Translations under genes and position numbers: made by a program
Notes under the pieces: generated by a model
Told to the model about the DNA's origin: nothing
The model's input: only the letters and a program-made list of their open reading frames with translations
Databases searched by the model: none
Assembly: GCF_000710915.1 (NCBI RefSeq)
Contig: NZ_BAUA01000118.1
Coordinates: forward strand, 1 to 64,000
Reading direction: 5' to 3'
From: Nocardia brasiliensis IFM 10847
GTDB taxonomy: Bacteria > Actinomycetota > Actinomycetes > Mycobacteriales > Mycobacteriaceae
Length of the DNA stretch: 64,000 bases
Shown here: positions 26,401 through 33,842 of the stretch, piece after piece
Layout: every line of letters begins with the position of its first letter
Numbering within the stretch: the first letter of the stretch is position 1

Positions 26401-26481
26401 GCTGTCGGGGTGCGGCCGGACCGGCTGCCGATGACCGCCGACCGTATCTGGCGGGCCATGCAGGAAGGAGGACCACGGTGA
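23398..26481 (+). CDS. Xanthine dehydrogenase, fused [2Fe-2S]-molybdopterin subunit
   Basis: Hydroxylates hypoxanthine/xanthine to urate. 1027 aa. The N-terminal plant-type ferredoxin has CDTGDCGAC and a fourth Cys; the second cluster domain has CGFCTAG and CRCTGY (to about residue 148). The Moco-binding half starts near residue 305 with SPHAHARI, then [11 protein letters not shown], substrate-pocket GAFRGYG, and the catalytic Glu in KSMSESP close to the C-terminus. The two halves, often separate genes, are joined by an Ala/Gly/Ser-rich linker of about 150 residues without recognisable domain. Start overlaps the FAD-subunit stop by ATGA. Maturation would need XdhC and the MobA-like protein. 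Confidence 0.92.
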   Translation: MRLEIDGRAVEVDPRPGQCLRTLLREQGTFAVKKGCDTGDCGACTVQLDGVPVHSCLIPAHRAADRTVTTAAGLGTAADPHPVQRRFVEHAAFQCGFCTAGMVVTAAGLGLAGATPCGRTGAEIAELMKGNLCRCTGYRAIADALAFAPAVETDIADARPHAAVVGAQHGSVAPEAGPQQCAGSVACERSADATAAGAAQSRAGSRVAPCAGSSTGADVGVADGTDQVFTGSDRYRAERGHGLTPEQTRGDLPGAGWVGSGVGAPAGPRIVRGGEAFTFDVAPGDEMESAASDRIPTGVGAVSPPSAPLHLAVLPSPHAHARILSIETAAAAAVPGVRAVLTYADAPEVAFSTARHELRADDPDDTYVLDRTVRFVGQRVAAVVADSLAAARAGCRALEVTYEVLPAVFEPAAALLPDAPKLHAEKPDSARIADPRRNLIAEVHGEVGDTAAGLAAAAKVVSGVWHSPRGQHVHLETHGGVGWLDADGRLVVRCSTQVPFLVRDELCQIFGLRKDRVRVFATRVGGGFGAKQEMLAEDLIALAVLRTGRPVQYEFTRGDEFTAATCRHPMRVAVTAGAGADGVLTALTVDVLADGGAYGNHSAGVMFHGVGESIGVYRCANKRVDAQAVYTNNIPSGAFRGYGLGQVIFGIESALDDLARALGIDPFEFRRRNVVRPGDAFVGAEVDESDLTFGSYGLDQCIDLAERALLRGNDVAAPDPSWRVGTGMAVSMIATIPPRGHRADATATLLPDGRYEIRVGTAEFGNGTSTVHAQLAASALETTVSRIVLRQSDTDLVGHDTGAFGSTGIVVAGKATYAAASELRRLLLGRAAKLAGLPEHDCVLEAAGVRCADQFFDAAALLADGPLTAHGEHAGSPRSVSFNVHAFRVAVRPDTGAIRILQSVQAADAGTVLNPVQCRGQVEGGVAQALGTALYEDMRSAQGLVTTQSLRHYHIPQFADVPRTEVYFADTADALGPLGAKSMSESPYNPVAPALANAIRDAVGVRPDRLPMTADRIWRAMQEGGPR

Positions 26482-27707
26482 AACTGTTGCCGGAAAATGT
26501 CCGAGCGCGGATCGATGCGATGCTCGACACCGTCGACAGCGAGTTGCGCACGCGCTATCCGGGACCGGACGCCAGGGCGCAGCCGATCCATGTCGCGTAT
26601 GTCCCCGCGGACCGGATCGCCGAGGACACCCCCGGTGTGTGGGGCGCGGCGGCCGTCGACCTGCTGGACGAGCACGCCGCCCTGCTGACCGAGCTGGACG
26701 CGACCGGCTCGCTGCCCGATGTGCGCAAACGGCTCGAGCAGGATCCGATCCAGGATCTGCGCATCGATTTCGAGGACGGCTACGGGTTCCGCGCCGACGA
26801 CGAGGAGGACAAGGCGGCCCACGAGGCGGGCTCGGTGCTGGCCGCCTGGGCACAGCGGGCCGATCGCCCGCGCAGCTTCGGCATCCGGACGAAGGGCCTC
26901 GCCGCGGCGGAGCGCGGTCGCACGCTGCGCACGCTCGAGTTGGTGCTGGCCGCGATGGGTGAGGTGCCCGCGGGATTCGTGTTCACCGTGCCCAAGATCC
27001 GTGCGGCGGAACAGGTTCGGGCGCTGGCCGCGCTGTGCGAGGGCTTGGAGAGCGGTTACGGCCTCGCCGCGGGGGCACTGCGGTTCGAATTGCAGATCGA
27101 GAGCCCGCAGGCGATCATCGCCGCGGACGGCACCGCGCCCATCGCGCGGATGCTCGGCCTGGCCGAGGGGCGGTGCAGCGCACTGCATTTCGGCACCTAC
27201 GACTACACCGCCGCGTGCGGCGTCGCGGCCCCGGATCAGGCGCTCGATCACCCGGCCGCCGACTACGCGAAGGCCGTCATGCAGGTGGCCGTCGCGCAGA
27301 CCGGGGTCTGGGTGTGCGACGGCTCCACCCAGATCGTGCCCGATGCCGCGCCGGAGGCCGCGCTGCGCAACCATCACCGCCTGGTCGGCCGGGCGCTGCG
27401 GCGCGGCTACTACCAGGGCTGGGACATGCATCCGGGCCACCTGGTCACCCGCTGGCTGGCGACCTACGACTTCTTCCGGCAGGCGATCGAGGTGGCCGTG
27501 CCGCGGTTGCAGGCCTACCTCGACCGGCGCTCGGGCGGCGTCATGGACGAGCCGGCCACCGCGGAAGCCTTGGCCGCCACCGTGTTACGCGGACTCGACT
27601 GCGGGGCTCGCACCCCGGCGGAACTGACCGCCCGCGCACCCGAGCTGACCACGGCGGTGCTGCGTGCCCTGGTCACTCGCGCGCCGCTGCCGAAGGAGAC
27701 CCGATGA
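26478..27707 (+). CDS. HpcH/HpaI aldolase-citrate lyase-like protein (DUF6986 type)
   Basis: 409 aa from a GTG preceded by GGAGG and overlapping the XDH stop. TIM-barrel of the citrate-lyase-beta/HpcH type: metal/acid region [12 protein letters not shown] near residue 97, [18 protein letters not shown] and a second acidic His-rich part [10 protein letters not shown]. These proteins cleave or form C-C bonds next to a 2-keto or glyoxylate unit with a divalent metal. The gene lies between xanthine dehydrogenase and allantoicase with overlaps at both ends, so its product should act at the end of the purine path. Handling of ureidoglycolate or glyoxylate is my inference; databases sometimes name such proteins phosphoenolpyruvate kinase, which nothing here supports. 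Confidence 0.75.
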   Translation: MKLLPENVRARIDAMLDTVDSELRTRYPGPDARAQPIHVAYVPADRIAEDTPGVWGAAAVDLLDEHAALLTELDATGSLPDVRKRLEQDPIQDLRIDFEDGYGFRADDEEDKAAHEAGSVLAAWAQRADRPRSFGIRTKGLAAAERGRTLRTLELVLAAMGEVPAGFVFTVPKIRAAEQVRALAALCEGLESGYGLAAGALRFELQIESPQAIIAADGTAPIARMLGLAEGRCSALHFGTYDYTAACGVAAPDQALDHPAADYAKAVMQVAVAQTGVWVCDGSTQIVPDAAPEAALRNHHRLVGRALRRGYYQGWDMHPGHLVTRWLATYDFFRQAIEVAVPRLQAYLDRRSGGVMDEPATAEALAATVLRGLDCGARTPAELTARAPELTTAVLRALVTRAPLPKETR

Positions 27708-28669
27708 CCGACGCGGACTTCACCCTGCTGCCCGACCTGGCGGTGCGCCCGCTGGGCGGCTCGGTGATCTGGGCGAACGACGAATTCTTCGCGGAGAAGG
27801 AGAATTTGATCAATCCGGGTCCGGCCGACTACCAGACCTCGACGTTCGGGCACAAGGGTCAGGTCTACGACGGCTGGGAAACCCGCAGGCACCGTGGCCG
27901 GCCCGGCGACGATTCGGCCATCGTGCGGCTCGGTGTGCCCGGCGTGATCCGCGGCATCGTGGTGGACACCGCCTGGTTCAAGGGCAACTACCCGCCGGCG
28001 GTATCGGTGTCCGCGCTGGAGGTGCAGGACTATCCGACCGCGGAAAGCATTGCCGCCCGCGAGGACTGGGTGACGCTGGTCGATCGCGCCCCCGTCGCCG
28101 GGGACAGCCGTAACCCGTTCGCCGTCGCGAGCGAACGACGGTGGACGCACGTGAAGCTCACCATGCATCCCGACGGCGGGGTGGCACGGCTGCGGGTGCA
28201 CGGCGAAGGCAGTCCCGATCCCCGCTTGCTCGGCCTCGGCCCGCTCGATCTGGCGGCACTGGAAAACGGTGCGCTGGTGCTGGATTGCTCTAACCGCTTC
28301 TACAGCTCGCCGAATCAACTGTTGTATCCCGGCCTGGCCCGGCGGATGGGGGACGGCTGGGAGACCGCGCGGCGTCGCGACGACGGCAACGACTGGGTGC
28401 GGATCCGGCTGGCCGGTCCCGGTCTGATCCGGTTGGCCGAGATCGACACCTCGTATTTCCTCGGCAACAGTCCGGGCGCGGCTCGGCTCACCGGGCGCAC
28501 CAACGACGGCACCGAGCTCGAATTGCTGCCGCGCACCGACCTTTTGCCCGACACCAGGCATCAGTTCGCGATCGCGCCGATGGCGGCGTCGGTGGAGGAG
28601 GTCCGCCTCGACATCTATCCCGACGGCGGTCTGGCCCGGCTGCGCCTCTACGGGGAGCTGGGCGGGTGA
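27704..28669 (+). CDS. alc: Allantoicase
   Basis: Hydrolyses allantoate to S-ureidoglycolate and urea. 321 aa with the expected duplicated jelly-roll: the first half has DGWETRRHR and VDTAWFKGNYP, and the second half repeats these as DGWETARRR and IDTSYFLGNSP. Both halves end in a YPDGG/HPDGG-ARLR-hG block. Start and stop overlap neighbouring genes by 4 bp each. The urea formed would need urease, which is not in this window. Confidence 0.95.
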   Translation: MTDADFTLLPDLAVRPLGGSVIWANDEFFAEKENLINPGPADYQTSTFGHKGQVYDGWETRRHRGRPGDDSAIVRLGVPGVIRGIVVDTAWFKGNYPPAVSVSALEVQDYPTAESIAAREDWVTLVDRAPVAGDSRNPFAVASERRWTHVKLTMHPDGGVARLRVHGEGSPDPRLLGLGPLDLAALENGALVLDCSNRFYSSPNQLLYPGLARRMGDGWETARRRDDGNDWVRIRLAGPGLIRLAEIDTSYFLGNSPGAARLTGRTNDGTELELLPRTDLLPDTRHQFAIAPMAASVEEVRLDIYPDGGLARLRLYGELGG

Positions 28670-29568
28670 ACCGGGAATTCGTCGGGTACGGCCCGACGCC
28701 GCCGGACCCGCAGTGGCCCGGCGGCGCGCGGCTGGCCGTCCAGTTCGTGCTGAACTACGAGGAGGGCGGGGAGAACAATGTCCTCGACGGCGACCCGCAC
28801 TCGGAGACCTTCCTCTCGGAAATGACTCCGGCGCAGGCGTTTCCGAATCGGCACATGAGCATGGAGTCGCTCTACGAGTACGGATCGCGGGCCGGGCTGT
28901 GGCGGGTGCTGCGGGCGTTCGAACGGCGCGGGTTGCCGTTGACCATCTTCGCGGTCGCGCGGGCTTTGCAGCGAAATCCGGAGGCGGTGTCGGCTTTTCG
29001 CGAGCTCGGGCACGAGATCGCCGGGCACGGCCTGCGCTGGCAGTCCTACCAGCTGGTCGACCGGGACACCGAGCGGGCGCATCTGGCCGAGGCGGTGCGC
29101 ATCCTCACCGAACTCACCGGGGCCGCCCCGCTCGGCTGGTACACCGGGCGGGATTCGCCGAACACCCGTGAGCTGGTGGTCGAGCACGGCGGTTTCGTCT
29201 ACGACTCCGATTCCTACGCCGACGACCTGCCCTACTGGGTCACCGTGCACGGGACGGACCAGTTGGTGGTGCCGTACACGCTGGACACCAACGACATGCG
29301 GTTCGCCTCGCCTGCCGGTTTCCCGACCGGCGAGCAGTTCTTCGCGCACCTGCGCGACGCCTTCGACGTGCTGTATCGCGAAGGCGCGGAAGGCAATCCG
29401 AAAATGCTGTCGGTGGGCCTGCACTGCCGCATCGTCGGCCGTCCCGCGCGCATGGCCGCCCTGGAACGCTTCCTCGAGCACGTGCAGTCCCACGACAAGG
29501 TCTGGATCGCCCGCCGCATCGAGATCGCCGAGCACTGGCGCCGGGTGCACCCCGCGCGGGTCCACTGA
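28666..29568 (+). CDS. puuE: PuuE-type allantoinase (polysaccharide-deacetylase fold)
   Basis: Ring-opening hydrolysis of allantoin to allantoate by the NodB-fold alternative to AllB. 300 aa. The start is a GTG overlapping the allantoicase stop. Family marks: FVLNYEEGGENN near residue 30, HEIAGHGLRWQSY with the metal His residues, and WYTGRDSPNT. Metal use by these PuuE proteins is reduced compared with sugar deacetylases. Last gene of the xdh-alc-puuE operon, and followed by a strong hairpin. With this gene the path from xanthine to ureidoglycolate is complete inside the island. Confidence 0.93.
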   Translation: MNREFVGYGPTPPDPQWPGGARLAVQFVLNYEEGGENNVLDGDPHSETFLSEMTPAQAFPNRHMSMESLYEYGSRAGLWRVLRAFERRGLPLTIFAVARALQRNPEAVSAFRELGHEIAGHGLRWQSYQLVDRDTERAHLAEAVRILTELTGAAPLGWYTGRDSPNTRELVVEHGGFVYDSDSYADDLPYWVTVHGTDQLVVPYTLDTNDMRFASPAGFPTGEQFFAHLRDAFDVLYREGAEGNPKMLSVGLHCRIVGRPARMAALERFLEHVQSHDKVWIARRIEIAEHWRRVHPARVH

Positions 29569-29741
29569 GCGCCGCCGCCACCCTGGCCGGAACCGGCGCG
29601 GCACCCCTGCCGCTCGAACCGCATACGCCGGTGGCGACCGAGTCGGTCGCGGGCAGCTGCGGTGGTATCACCGAGCCGTTCGCGGCGCTGGTCTGCGCGC
29701 TCAGCAGCCTGTCCGGCAACCAGGGCCCCGGTTTTCCGTGA
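29565..29741 (+). other. Open frame without start codon (possible gene remnant)
   Basis: A frame overlapping the last codons of puuE and ending at a TGA at 29739-29741 reads as an Ala/Pro-rich exported-protein-like tail (AGTGAAPLPLEPHTPVATES, later ALVCALSSLS). It has no usable start codon or ribosome-binding site. It could be the leftover 3' end of a secreted small-protein gene, or chance. Confidence 0.25.
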
Positions 29742-29747
29742 TCGGTG

Positions 29748-29780
29748 GTGCCGTGGCCGCTCGACGAGCGGCCACGGCAC
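29748..29780. terminator. 16-bp perfect hairpin between puuE and the lipase gene
   Basis: GTGCCGTGGCCGCTCG and its exact complement are separated by a single base. The hairpin lies between the converging purine operon and the lipase gene, whose stop is 6 bp further on, and probably terminates both. Confidence 0.85.
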
Positions 29781-29785
29781 GCGGC

Positions 29786-30919
29786 TCAGCCGAACAGTCG
29801 TGCCACGAATGGCAGCGAATCCGGCAGTGAGGCGTTCACGGTGCCGCTGTGATCCTCAGGGTAGGTGTGCAGCTGGACCGGCTGCCCGTTCGCCTGCAGT
29901 ACGGCGGCGAAGCGCAGCGTCTCCGGCGTGATCACATCGGTGTCGCGCAGGCCCTGGCCGAGGAAGATCGGCTTGTCGTAACCGGATTCGGGCAGGCCGA
30001 GGTAGCGGCTCAGCAGCCCGTGCAGGTCGGGGATCTGCGCGAGCGGCTTGCTGAACAGATCGCCCACGATCACGCGATTCGCGCCCAGTTCGTCGCCGAG
30101 CGGCAGCAGGCACTCGGTCCGGGCCGTGGACAGCCACGCGCGGCCCGCGTCGGTCAGGTAGGACTCGATGTCCAGCTCGGGGAACGTGGTGCGCAGTCCG
30201 TTGAGGATGTAGAGCACGTACGCGGTGGTGTGCGGGCTGAGTTTCACCGGCGGCACGTGCGGGCCGAGCGGCAGCAGAATGTCTTCGATATAGGCGGGCG
30301 TGCCGGTGCCCACCGCGCCGCGATAATCGAGTTCCGGCCCGCCGAATTCGGTGGCATAGCGCGCGGTGAAGATCGCGGCGCCCGCGCCCTGGGATTGCCC
30401 GACCACCGCCCATTTCTTCGACAGCGACGAATAGTGTCCCGTTGCGGCTTTGACCGCGTCCACGACGTTGTGCGCCTCGACCACCCCGTCGAGATACGGG
30501 TGCTCGCCCGGCGTGCCGAGCCCGGCGTAGTCGGCGGCAACTATCGCGTAACCCTGGCTCAGCCAGGTGCCCAGGTAGGCCCAGTCGCGTTCGACCGCGC
30601 TCGGCCCCGCGACGCTGTACGCGCAGTCGTCGCCGATCCCGACGGTGCCGTGCGCCCAGGCGATGACCGGCCAGCCGCCCGCGGGCGGCGCGCCCGGCGG
30701 GAAGTAGACGGCCGCGCTCGCGGTGGTCGGCACGTCGTTCGCGGTGGTCGAGCTGTACAGAATGCGACTCGACTGGGCCGCGCCCGGCGGCGTCGCGGCC
30801 GGGGACAGCGCGCCGGCCGATTCGACGGTGCCGACCGGCGTCGCCGCCGCGGTGGGCAGATTCAGCAGGCTGAAGGCGCAGGCGAGGGTGACCGCCGCGG
30901 CGATGACCGGTTTCCGCAT
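29786..30919 (-). CDS. Secreted LIP-family lipase/esterase
   Basis: Exported alpha/beta hydrolase, 377 aa. The ATG at 30919 follows AGGAG and opens a Sec signal peptide (basic MRKP, hydrophobic core, cleavage near AAA-TPV). Nucleophile motif GQSQG, acidic residue region GLRDTDVITP and His in DHSGTV make the triad; VIAWAHGTVG is the oxyanion strand. The block AYVLYILNGLRTTFPELD is typical of secretory LIP lipases of actinobacteria. It is divergent from aceA, and the shared upstream region has a perfect CRP/GlxR-type site 136 bp before its start, so carbon-source control is likely. Confidence 0.88.
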   Translation of the reverse strand: MRKPVIAAAVTLACAFSLLNLPTAAATPVGTVESAGALSPAATPPGAAQSSRILYSSTTANDVPTTASAAVYFPPGAPPAGGWPVIAWAHGTVGIGDDCAYSVAGPSAVERDWAYLGTWLSQGYAIVAADYAGLGTPGEHPYLDGVVEAHNVVDAVKAATGHYSSLSKKWAVVGQSQGAGAAIFTARYATEFGGPELDYRGAVGTGTPAYIEDILLPLGPHVPPVKLSPHTTAYVLYILNGLRTTFPELDIESYLTDAGRAWLSTARTECLLPLGDELGANRVIVGDLFSKPLAQIPDLHGLLSRYLGLPESGYDKPIFLGQGLRDTDVITPETLRFAAVLQANGQPVQLHTYPEDHSGTVNASLPDSLPFVARLFG

Positions 30920-31054
30920 GAGGGCTCCTGGGTCCGAGGTGCGGGCTGCCTTCCGCGGGCAGCCGGACGTACGTCCAGGCCGAGTCTGCCCGACCCCACG
31001 CGCTCGGCCCAGGCGCGGGTGGCGTGGGCCACACCTACGGCACCCGCCCCGGCT

Positions 31055-31070
31055 TGTGAACGTCCTCACA
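31055..31070. promoter_or_regulatory. Perfect CRP/GlxR-type site TGTGA-N6-TCACA
   Basis: TGTGA (31055-31059), six bases, TCACA (31066-31070), extended to TTGTGA..TCACAA. It lies 136 bp from the lipase start and 328 bp from the aceA start. In related corynebacteria and mycobacteria such sites bind the cAMP-responsive regulator GlxR/CRP, which controls glyoxylate-cycle genes. Confidence 0.7.
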
Positions 31071-31172
31071 AACCGGAATGCGCGCGGGGGTCGATGAGTG
31101 ACGACCGGTCGAGGCCAAACAGTACGGGCGTTACGCTAAAACCGCACGTCAGGGCTACCGGCGGGTAGGTTC

Positions 31173-31216
31173 CACCTTTGCAATTCACAGGCAAATTTTG
31201 CAAAGTTAGCAAACCA
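31173..31216 (+). promoter_or_regulatory. RamB-like boxes upstream of aceA
   Basis: Three TTTGCAA-like elements stand in a locally AT-rich stretch: CCTTTGCAATT (31175-31185), TTTTGCAAAG (31196-31205) and TTAGCAAACC (31206-31215). They resemble the TTTGCAAA-type boxes bound by RamB, which controls isocitrate lyase in corynebacteria and mycobacteria. The rest of the 478-bp gap between the lipase and aceA starts holds no gene that I recognise. Confidence 0.55.
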
Positions 31217-31397
31217 GTGTGGAAACCTAGCTGAGATTCACATTAGCAACAGGTAGACGGCCATTTCGCATTGTGCAATCGTGTGGAAGTACACCCCATG
31301 GGCCTAGCAAGCCTGCAAATTGCCGCTCCAGCAGTTCGAGTCGTTTATCCGCTCGGCCGTGGGGCACATCGACCTAAACGAGGAAGTGGAGTCAGAG

Positions 31398-32687
31398 ATG
31401 TCGAACGCCGGCACCCCGAAGACCGCTGCGGAAATCCAGCAGGATTGGGACACCAACCCGCGCTGGAAGGGCGTCACCCGTAACTACACCGCGGAGCAGG
31501 TGTCGAAGCTCCAGGGCACCGTCGTCGAAGAGGCCACTCTCGCCCGCCGCGGTTCGGAGATCCTCTGGGATCTGGTGAACAACGAGGACTACATCAACTC
31601 GCTCGGCGCCCTCACCGGTAACCAGGCGGTCCAGCAGGTCCGCGCCGGCCTGAAGGCCATCTACCTGTCCGGTTGGCAGGTCGCCGGTGACGCGAACCTG
31701 TCCGGCCACACCTACCCGGACCAGTCGCTGTACCCGGCCAACTCGGTGCCGTCGGTGGTGCGCCGCATCAACAACGCGCTGCTGCGCGCCGACGAGATCG
31801 CCAAGGTCGAGGGTGACGACTCGGTCAAGAACTGGCTGGCCCCGATCGTCGCCGACGCCGAAGCCGGCTTCGGTGGCGCGCTGAACGCCTACGAGCTGCA
31901 GAAGGCCATGATCGCCGCCGGCGCCGCCGGTGTGCACTGGGAAGACCAGCTGGCCTCGGAGAAGAAGTGCGGCCACCTCGGTGGCAAGGTGCTGATCCCC
32001 ACCCAGCAGCACATCCGCACCCTGACCTCCGCGCGCCTGGCCGCCGACGTCGCCGACGTGCCCTCGGTGATCATCGCCCGCACCGACGCCGAGGCCGCCA
32101 CGCTGATCACCTCGGACGTGGACGAGCGCGACCGTGAGTTCCTGGACGGCACCCGCACCGCCGAGGGCTTCTTCGGCGTGAAGAACGGCATCGAGCCCTG
32201 CATCGCGCGGGCCAAGGCCTACGCCCCGTACGCCGACCTCATCTGGATGGAGACCGGCGTGCCGGACCTCGAGGTCGCGCGCAAGTTCGCCGAGGCCGTC
32301 CGTGGCGAGTTCCCGGACCAGCTGCTGGCCTACAACTGCTCGCCGTCCTTCAACTGGAAGGCGCACCTGGACGACGCGACCATCGCGAAGTTCCAGCGTG
32401 AGCTCGGCGCGATGGGCTTCAAGTTCCAGTTCATCACCCTGGCCGGCTTCCACTCGCTCAACTACGGCATGTTCGACCTGGCCTACGGCTACGCCCGCGA
32501 GGGCATGACCGCCTTCGTCGACCTGCAGGAGCGCGAGTTCAAGGCCGCTTCCGAGCGTGGCTTCACCGCCATCAAGCACCAGCGTGAGGTCGGCGCCGGC
32601 TACTTCGACACCATCGCCACCACCGTCGACCCGAACACCAGCACCGCTGCGCTGAAGGGCTCGACCGAAGAGGGCCAGTTCCACTGA
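31398..32687 (+). CDS. aceA: Isocitrate lyase
   Basis: First enzyme of the glyoxylate shunt: isocitrate to glyoxylate plus succinate. 429 aa, collinear with mycobacterial Icl1 over its whole length. Catalytic loop KKCGH with Cys at residue 191, the same number as in M. tuberculosis Icl1; NCSPSFNWK closes the active site. The ATG at 31398 is chosen because homology ([10 protein letters not shown]) starts there, with GGAAGTGGAG upstream, although the frame is open earlier. It is needed for growth on fatty acids or acetate. fadB2 follows 192 bp later, the same gene order as Rv0467-Rv0468, but separated by a strong terminator. Its glyoxylate pool could also receive purine-derived glyoxylate (inference). 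Confidence 0.97.
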   Translation: MSNAGTPKTAAEIQQDWDTNPRWKGVTRNYTAEQVSKLQGTVVEEATLARRGSEILWDLVNNEDYINSLGALTGNQAVQQVRAGLKAIYLSGWQVAGDANLSGHTYPDQSLYPANSVPSVVRRINNALLRADEIAKVEGDDSVKNWLAPIVADAEAGFGGALNAYELQKAMIAAGAAGVHWEDQLASEKKCGHLGGKVLIPTQQHIRTLTSARLAADVADVPSVIIARTDAEAATLITSDVDERDREFLDGTRTAEGFFGVKNGIEPCIARAKAYAPYADLIWMETGVPDLEVARKFAEAVRGEFPDQLLAYNCSPSFNWKAHLDDATIAKFQRELGAMGFKFQFITLAGFHSLNYGMFDLAYGYAREGMTAFVDLQEREFKAASERGFTAIKHQREVGAGYFDTIATTVDPNTSTAALKGSTEEGQFH

Positions 32688-32754
32688 GCCGAGGTTTCGC
32701 CTAGGGAATGAGGTTCCCGACGTGAATACCCACATCCCCCATTAGGGGTGTACC

Positions 32755-32788
32755 GCCCTCCCCGCTGAACAGCCCCAGCGGGGAGGGC
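32755..32788 (+). terminator. Terminator of aceA
   Basis: Perfect 13-bp stem GCCCTCCCCGCTG / CAGCGGGGAGGGC with an 8-nt loop, 67 bp after the aceA stop, followed by ATCCCTATACCTT. Confidence 0.85.
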
Positions 32789-32879
32789 ATCCCTATACCT
32801 TGGACGATCGAGAGGCCGCTCGCACCAGAGCACACCCTCTCCAGCCACCGACTAGCCAGACCAACAGCAGGAGCGGGAC

Positions 32880-33752
32880 GTGAGCAGCGAGAAGATTCAA
32901 CGCGTCGGCATCATCGGCGCCGGACAGATGGGTGCCGGAATCGCGGAGGTGTGCGCCCGGGCGCACGTCGACGTGCTCGTCTACGAGCAGACCCGGGAAC
33001 TGGCCGCCGCCGGCCGCGCCCGCATTCTGCGCTCCCTCGACCGCGGCGTCAGCAGCGGCAAGATCACCGAGCGCGAGCGCGAACAGGCCGCTTGGCGCCT
33101 GCGGTTCACCTCCGACCTCAACGACTTCGCCGACCGCCAGCTGGTGGTCGAGGCGGTGCTCGAGGACGAGAAGGTGAAGACCGCCATCTTCGCCGAGCTC
33201 GACAAGGTCGTCACCGACCCGTCGGCCGTGCTGGCCTCCAACACCTCCTCCATCCCGATCATGAAGATCGCGGTCGCCACCACCCAGCCCGAGCGGGTCG
33301 TCGGCATGCACTTCTTCAACCCGGTCCCGGTGCTGCCGCTGGTCGAGCTGGTCACCACGCTGAAGACCAGCGAGGCCGTGTCCAAGCGGGCCGAGGCGTT
33401 CGCCGGCGAGGTGCTCGACAAGCAGGTCGTGCGCTCCGCCGATCGCTCCGGCTTCGTGGTGAACGCGCTGCTGGTGCCGTACCTGCTCTCGGCCATCCGG
33501 ATGGTCGAGTCCGGTTTCGCCACCAAGGACGACGTGGACAAGGCCATGGTGCTCGGTTGTGCGCACCCCATGGGTCCGCTCGCGCTGACCGACCTGGTCG
33601 GCCTGGACACCGTGAAGTCGATCGCCGACTCGATGTACGAGGAATTCAAGGAGCCGCTGTACTCCGCTCCGCCGCTGCTCATGCGTATGGTCGAAGCTGG
33701 GTTGCTCGGCAAGAAGACCGGCGCGGGCTTCTACCAGTACAACCGAGCCTGA
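32880..33752 (+). CDS. fadB2: 3-hydroxybutyryl-CoA dehydrogenase
   Basis: NAD(P)-dependent oxidation/reduction of 3-hydroxybutyryl-CoA/acetoacetyl-CoA. 290 aa, complete. N-terminal dinucleotide motif GIIGAGQMGAGIAEV, catalytic Ser in NTSSIPI, catalytic His in GMHFFNPVPV with Glu in LVELV, and the Asn in SGFVVNALLVPYL. The start is a GTG with GGAG about 7 bp upstream. It follows aceA as in mycobacteria and links beta-oxidation intermediates with the glyoxylate shunt. A promoter between the two genes is likely because aceA ends in a terminator. Confidence 0.95.
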   Translation: MSSEKIQRVGIIGAGQMGAGIAEVCARAHVDVLVYEQTRELAAAGRARILRSLDRGVSSGKITEREREQAAWRLRFTSDLNDFADRQLVVEAVLEDEKVKTAIFAELDKVVTDPSAVLASNTSSIPIMKIAVATTQPERVVGMHFFNPVPVLPLVELVTTLKTSEAVSKRAEAFAGEVLDKQVVRSADRSGFVVNALLVPYLLSAIRMVESGFATKDDVDKAMVLGCAHPMGPLALTDLVGLDTVKSIADSMYEEFKEPLYSAPPLLMRMVEAGLLGKKTGAGFYQYNRA

Positions 33753-33785
33753 GCTCTTTCGATCCAACCCCAGGCGCATTAGCGT

Positions 33786-33815
33786 GCGGCGTCCATTCCA
33801 GGCAATGGGCGCCGC
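33786..33815 (+). terminator. Terminator after fadB2
   Basis: GCGGCGTCCATT pairs with AATGGGCGCCGC (one G-U pair) around the 6-nt loop CCAGGC. It lies 34 bp after the fadB2 stop and 28 bp before the MetE-like start. Transcription of the latter must begin within or after it, or depend on read-through. Confidence 0.65.
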
Positions 33816-33842
33816 GCAGCCATCGAAGGGAGCAGCGCGCTC

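Noticed and set aside
24010-26853. 947-codon minus-strand frame opposite xanthine dehydrogenase
   Set aside because: Shadow of the Moco domain; Arg/His/Gly-rich with no recognisable motif.
29849-31168. 439-codon plus-strand frame opposite the lipase
   Set aside because: The minus strand encodes a signal peptide and a GQSQG lipase; the plus frame has only low-complexity Arg/Gly sequence and would read through the CRP site.
33753-33842. Cobalamin or SAM riboswitch ahead of the MetE-like gene
   Set aside because: Only 90 bp are available and they are filled by the fadB2 terminator hairpin; no B12-box or SAM-aptamer elements were seen.
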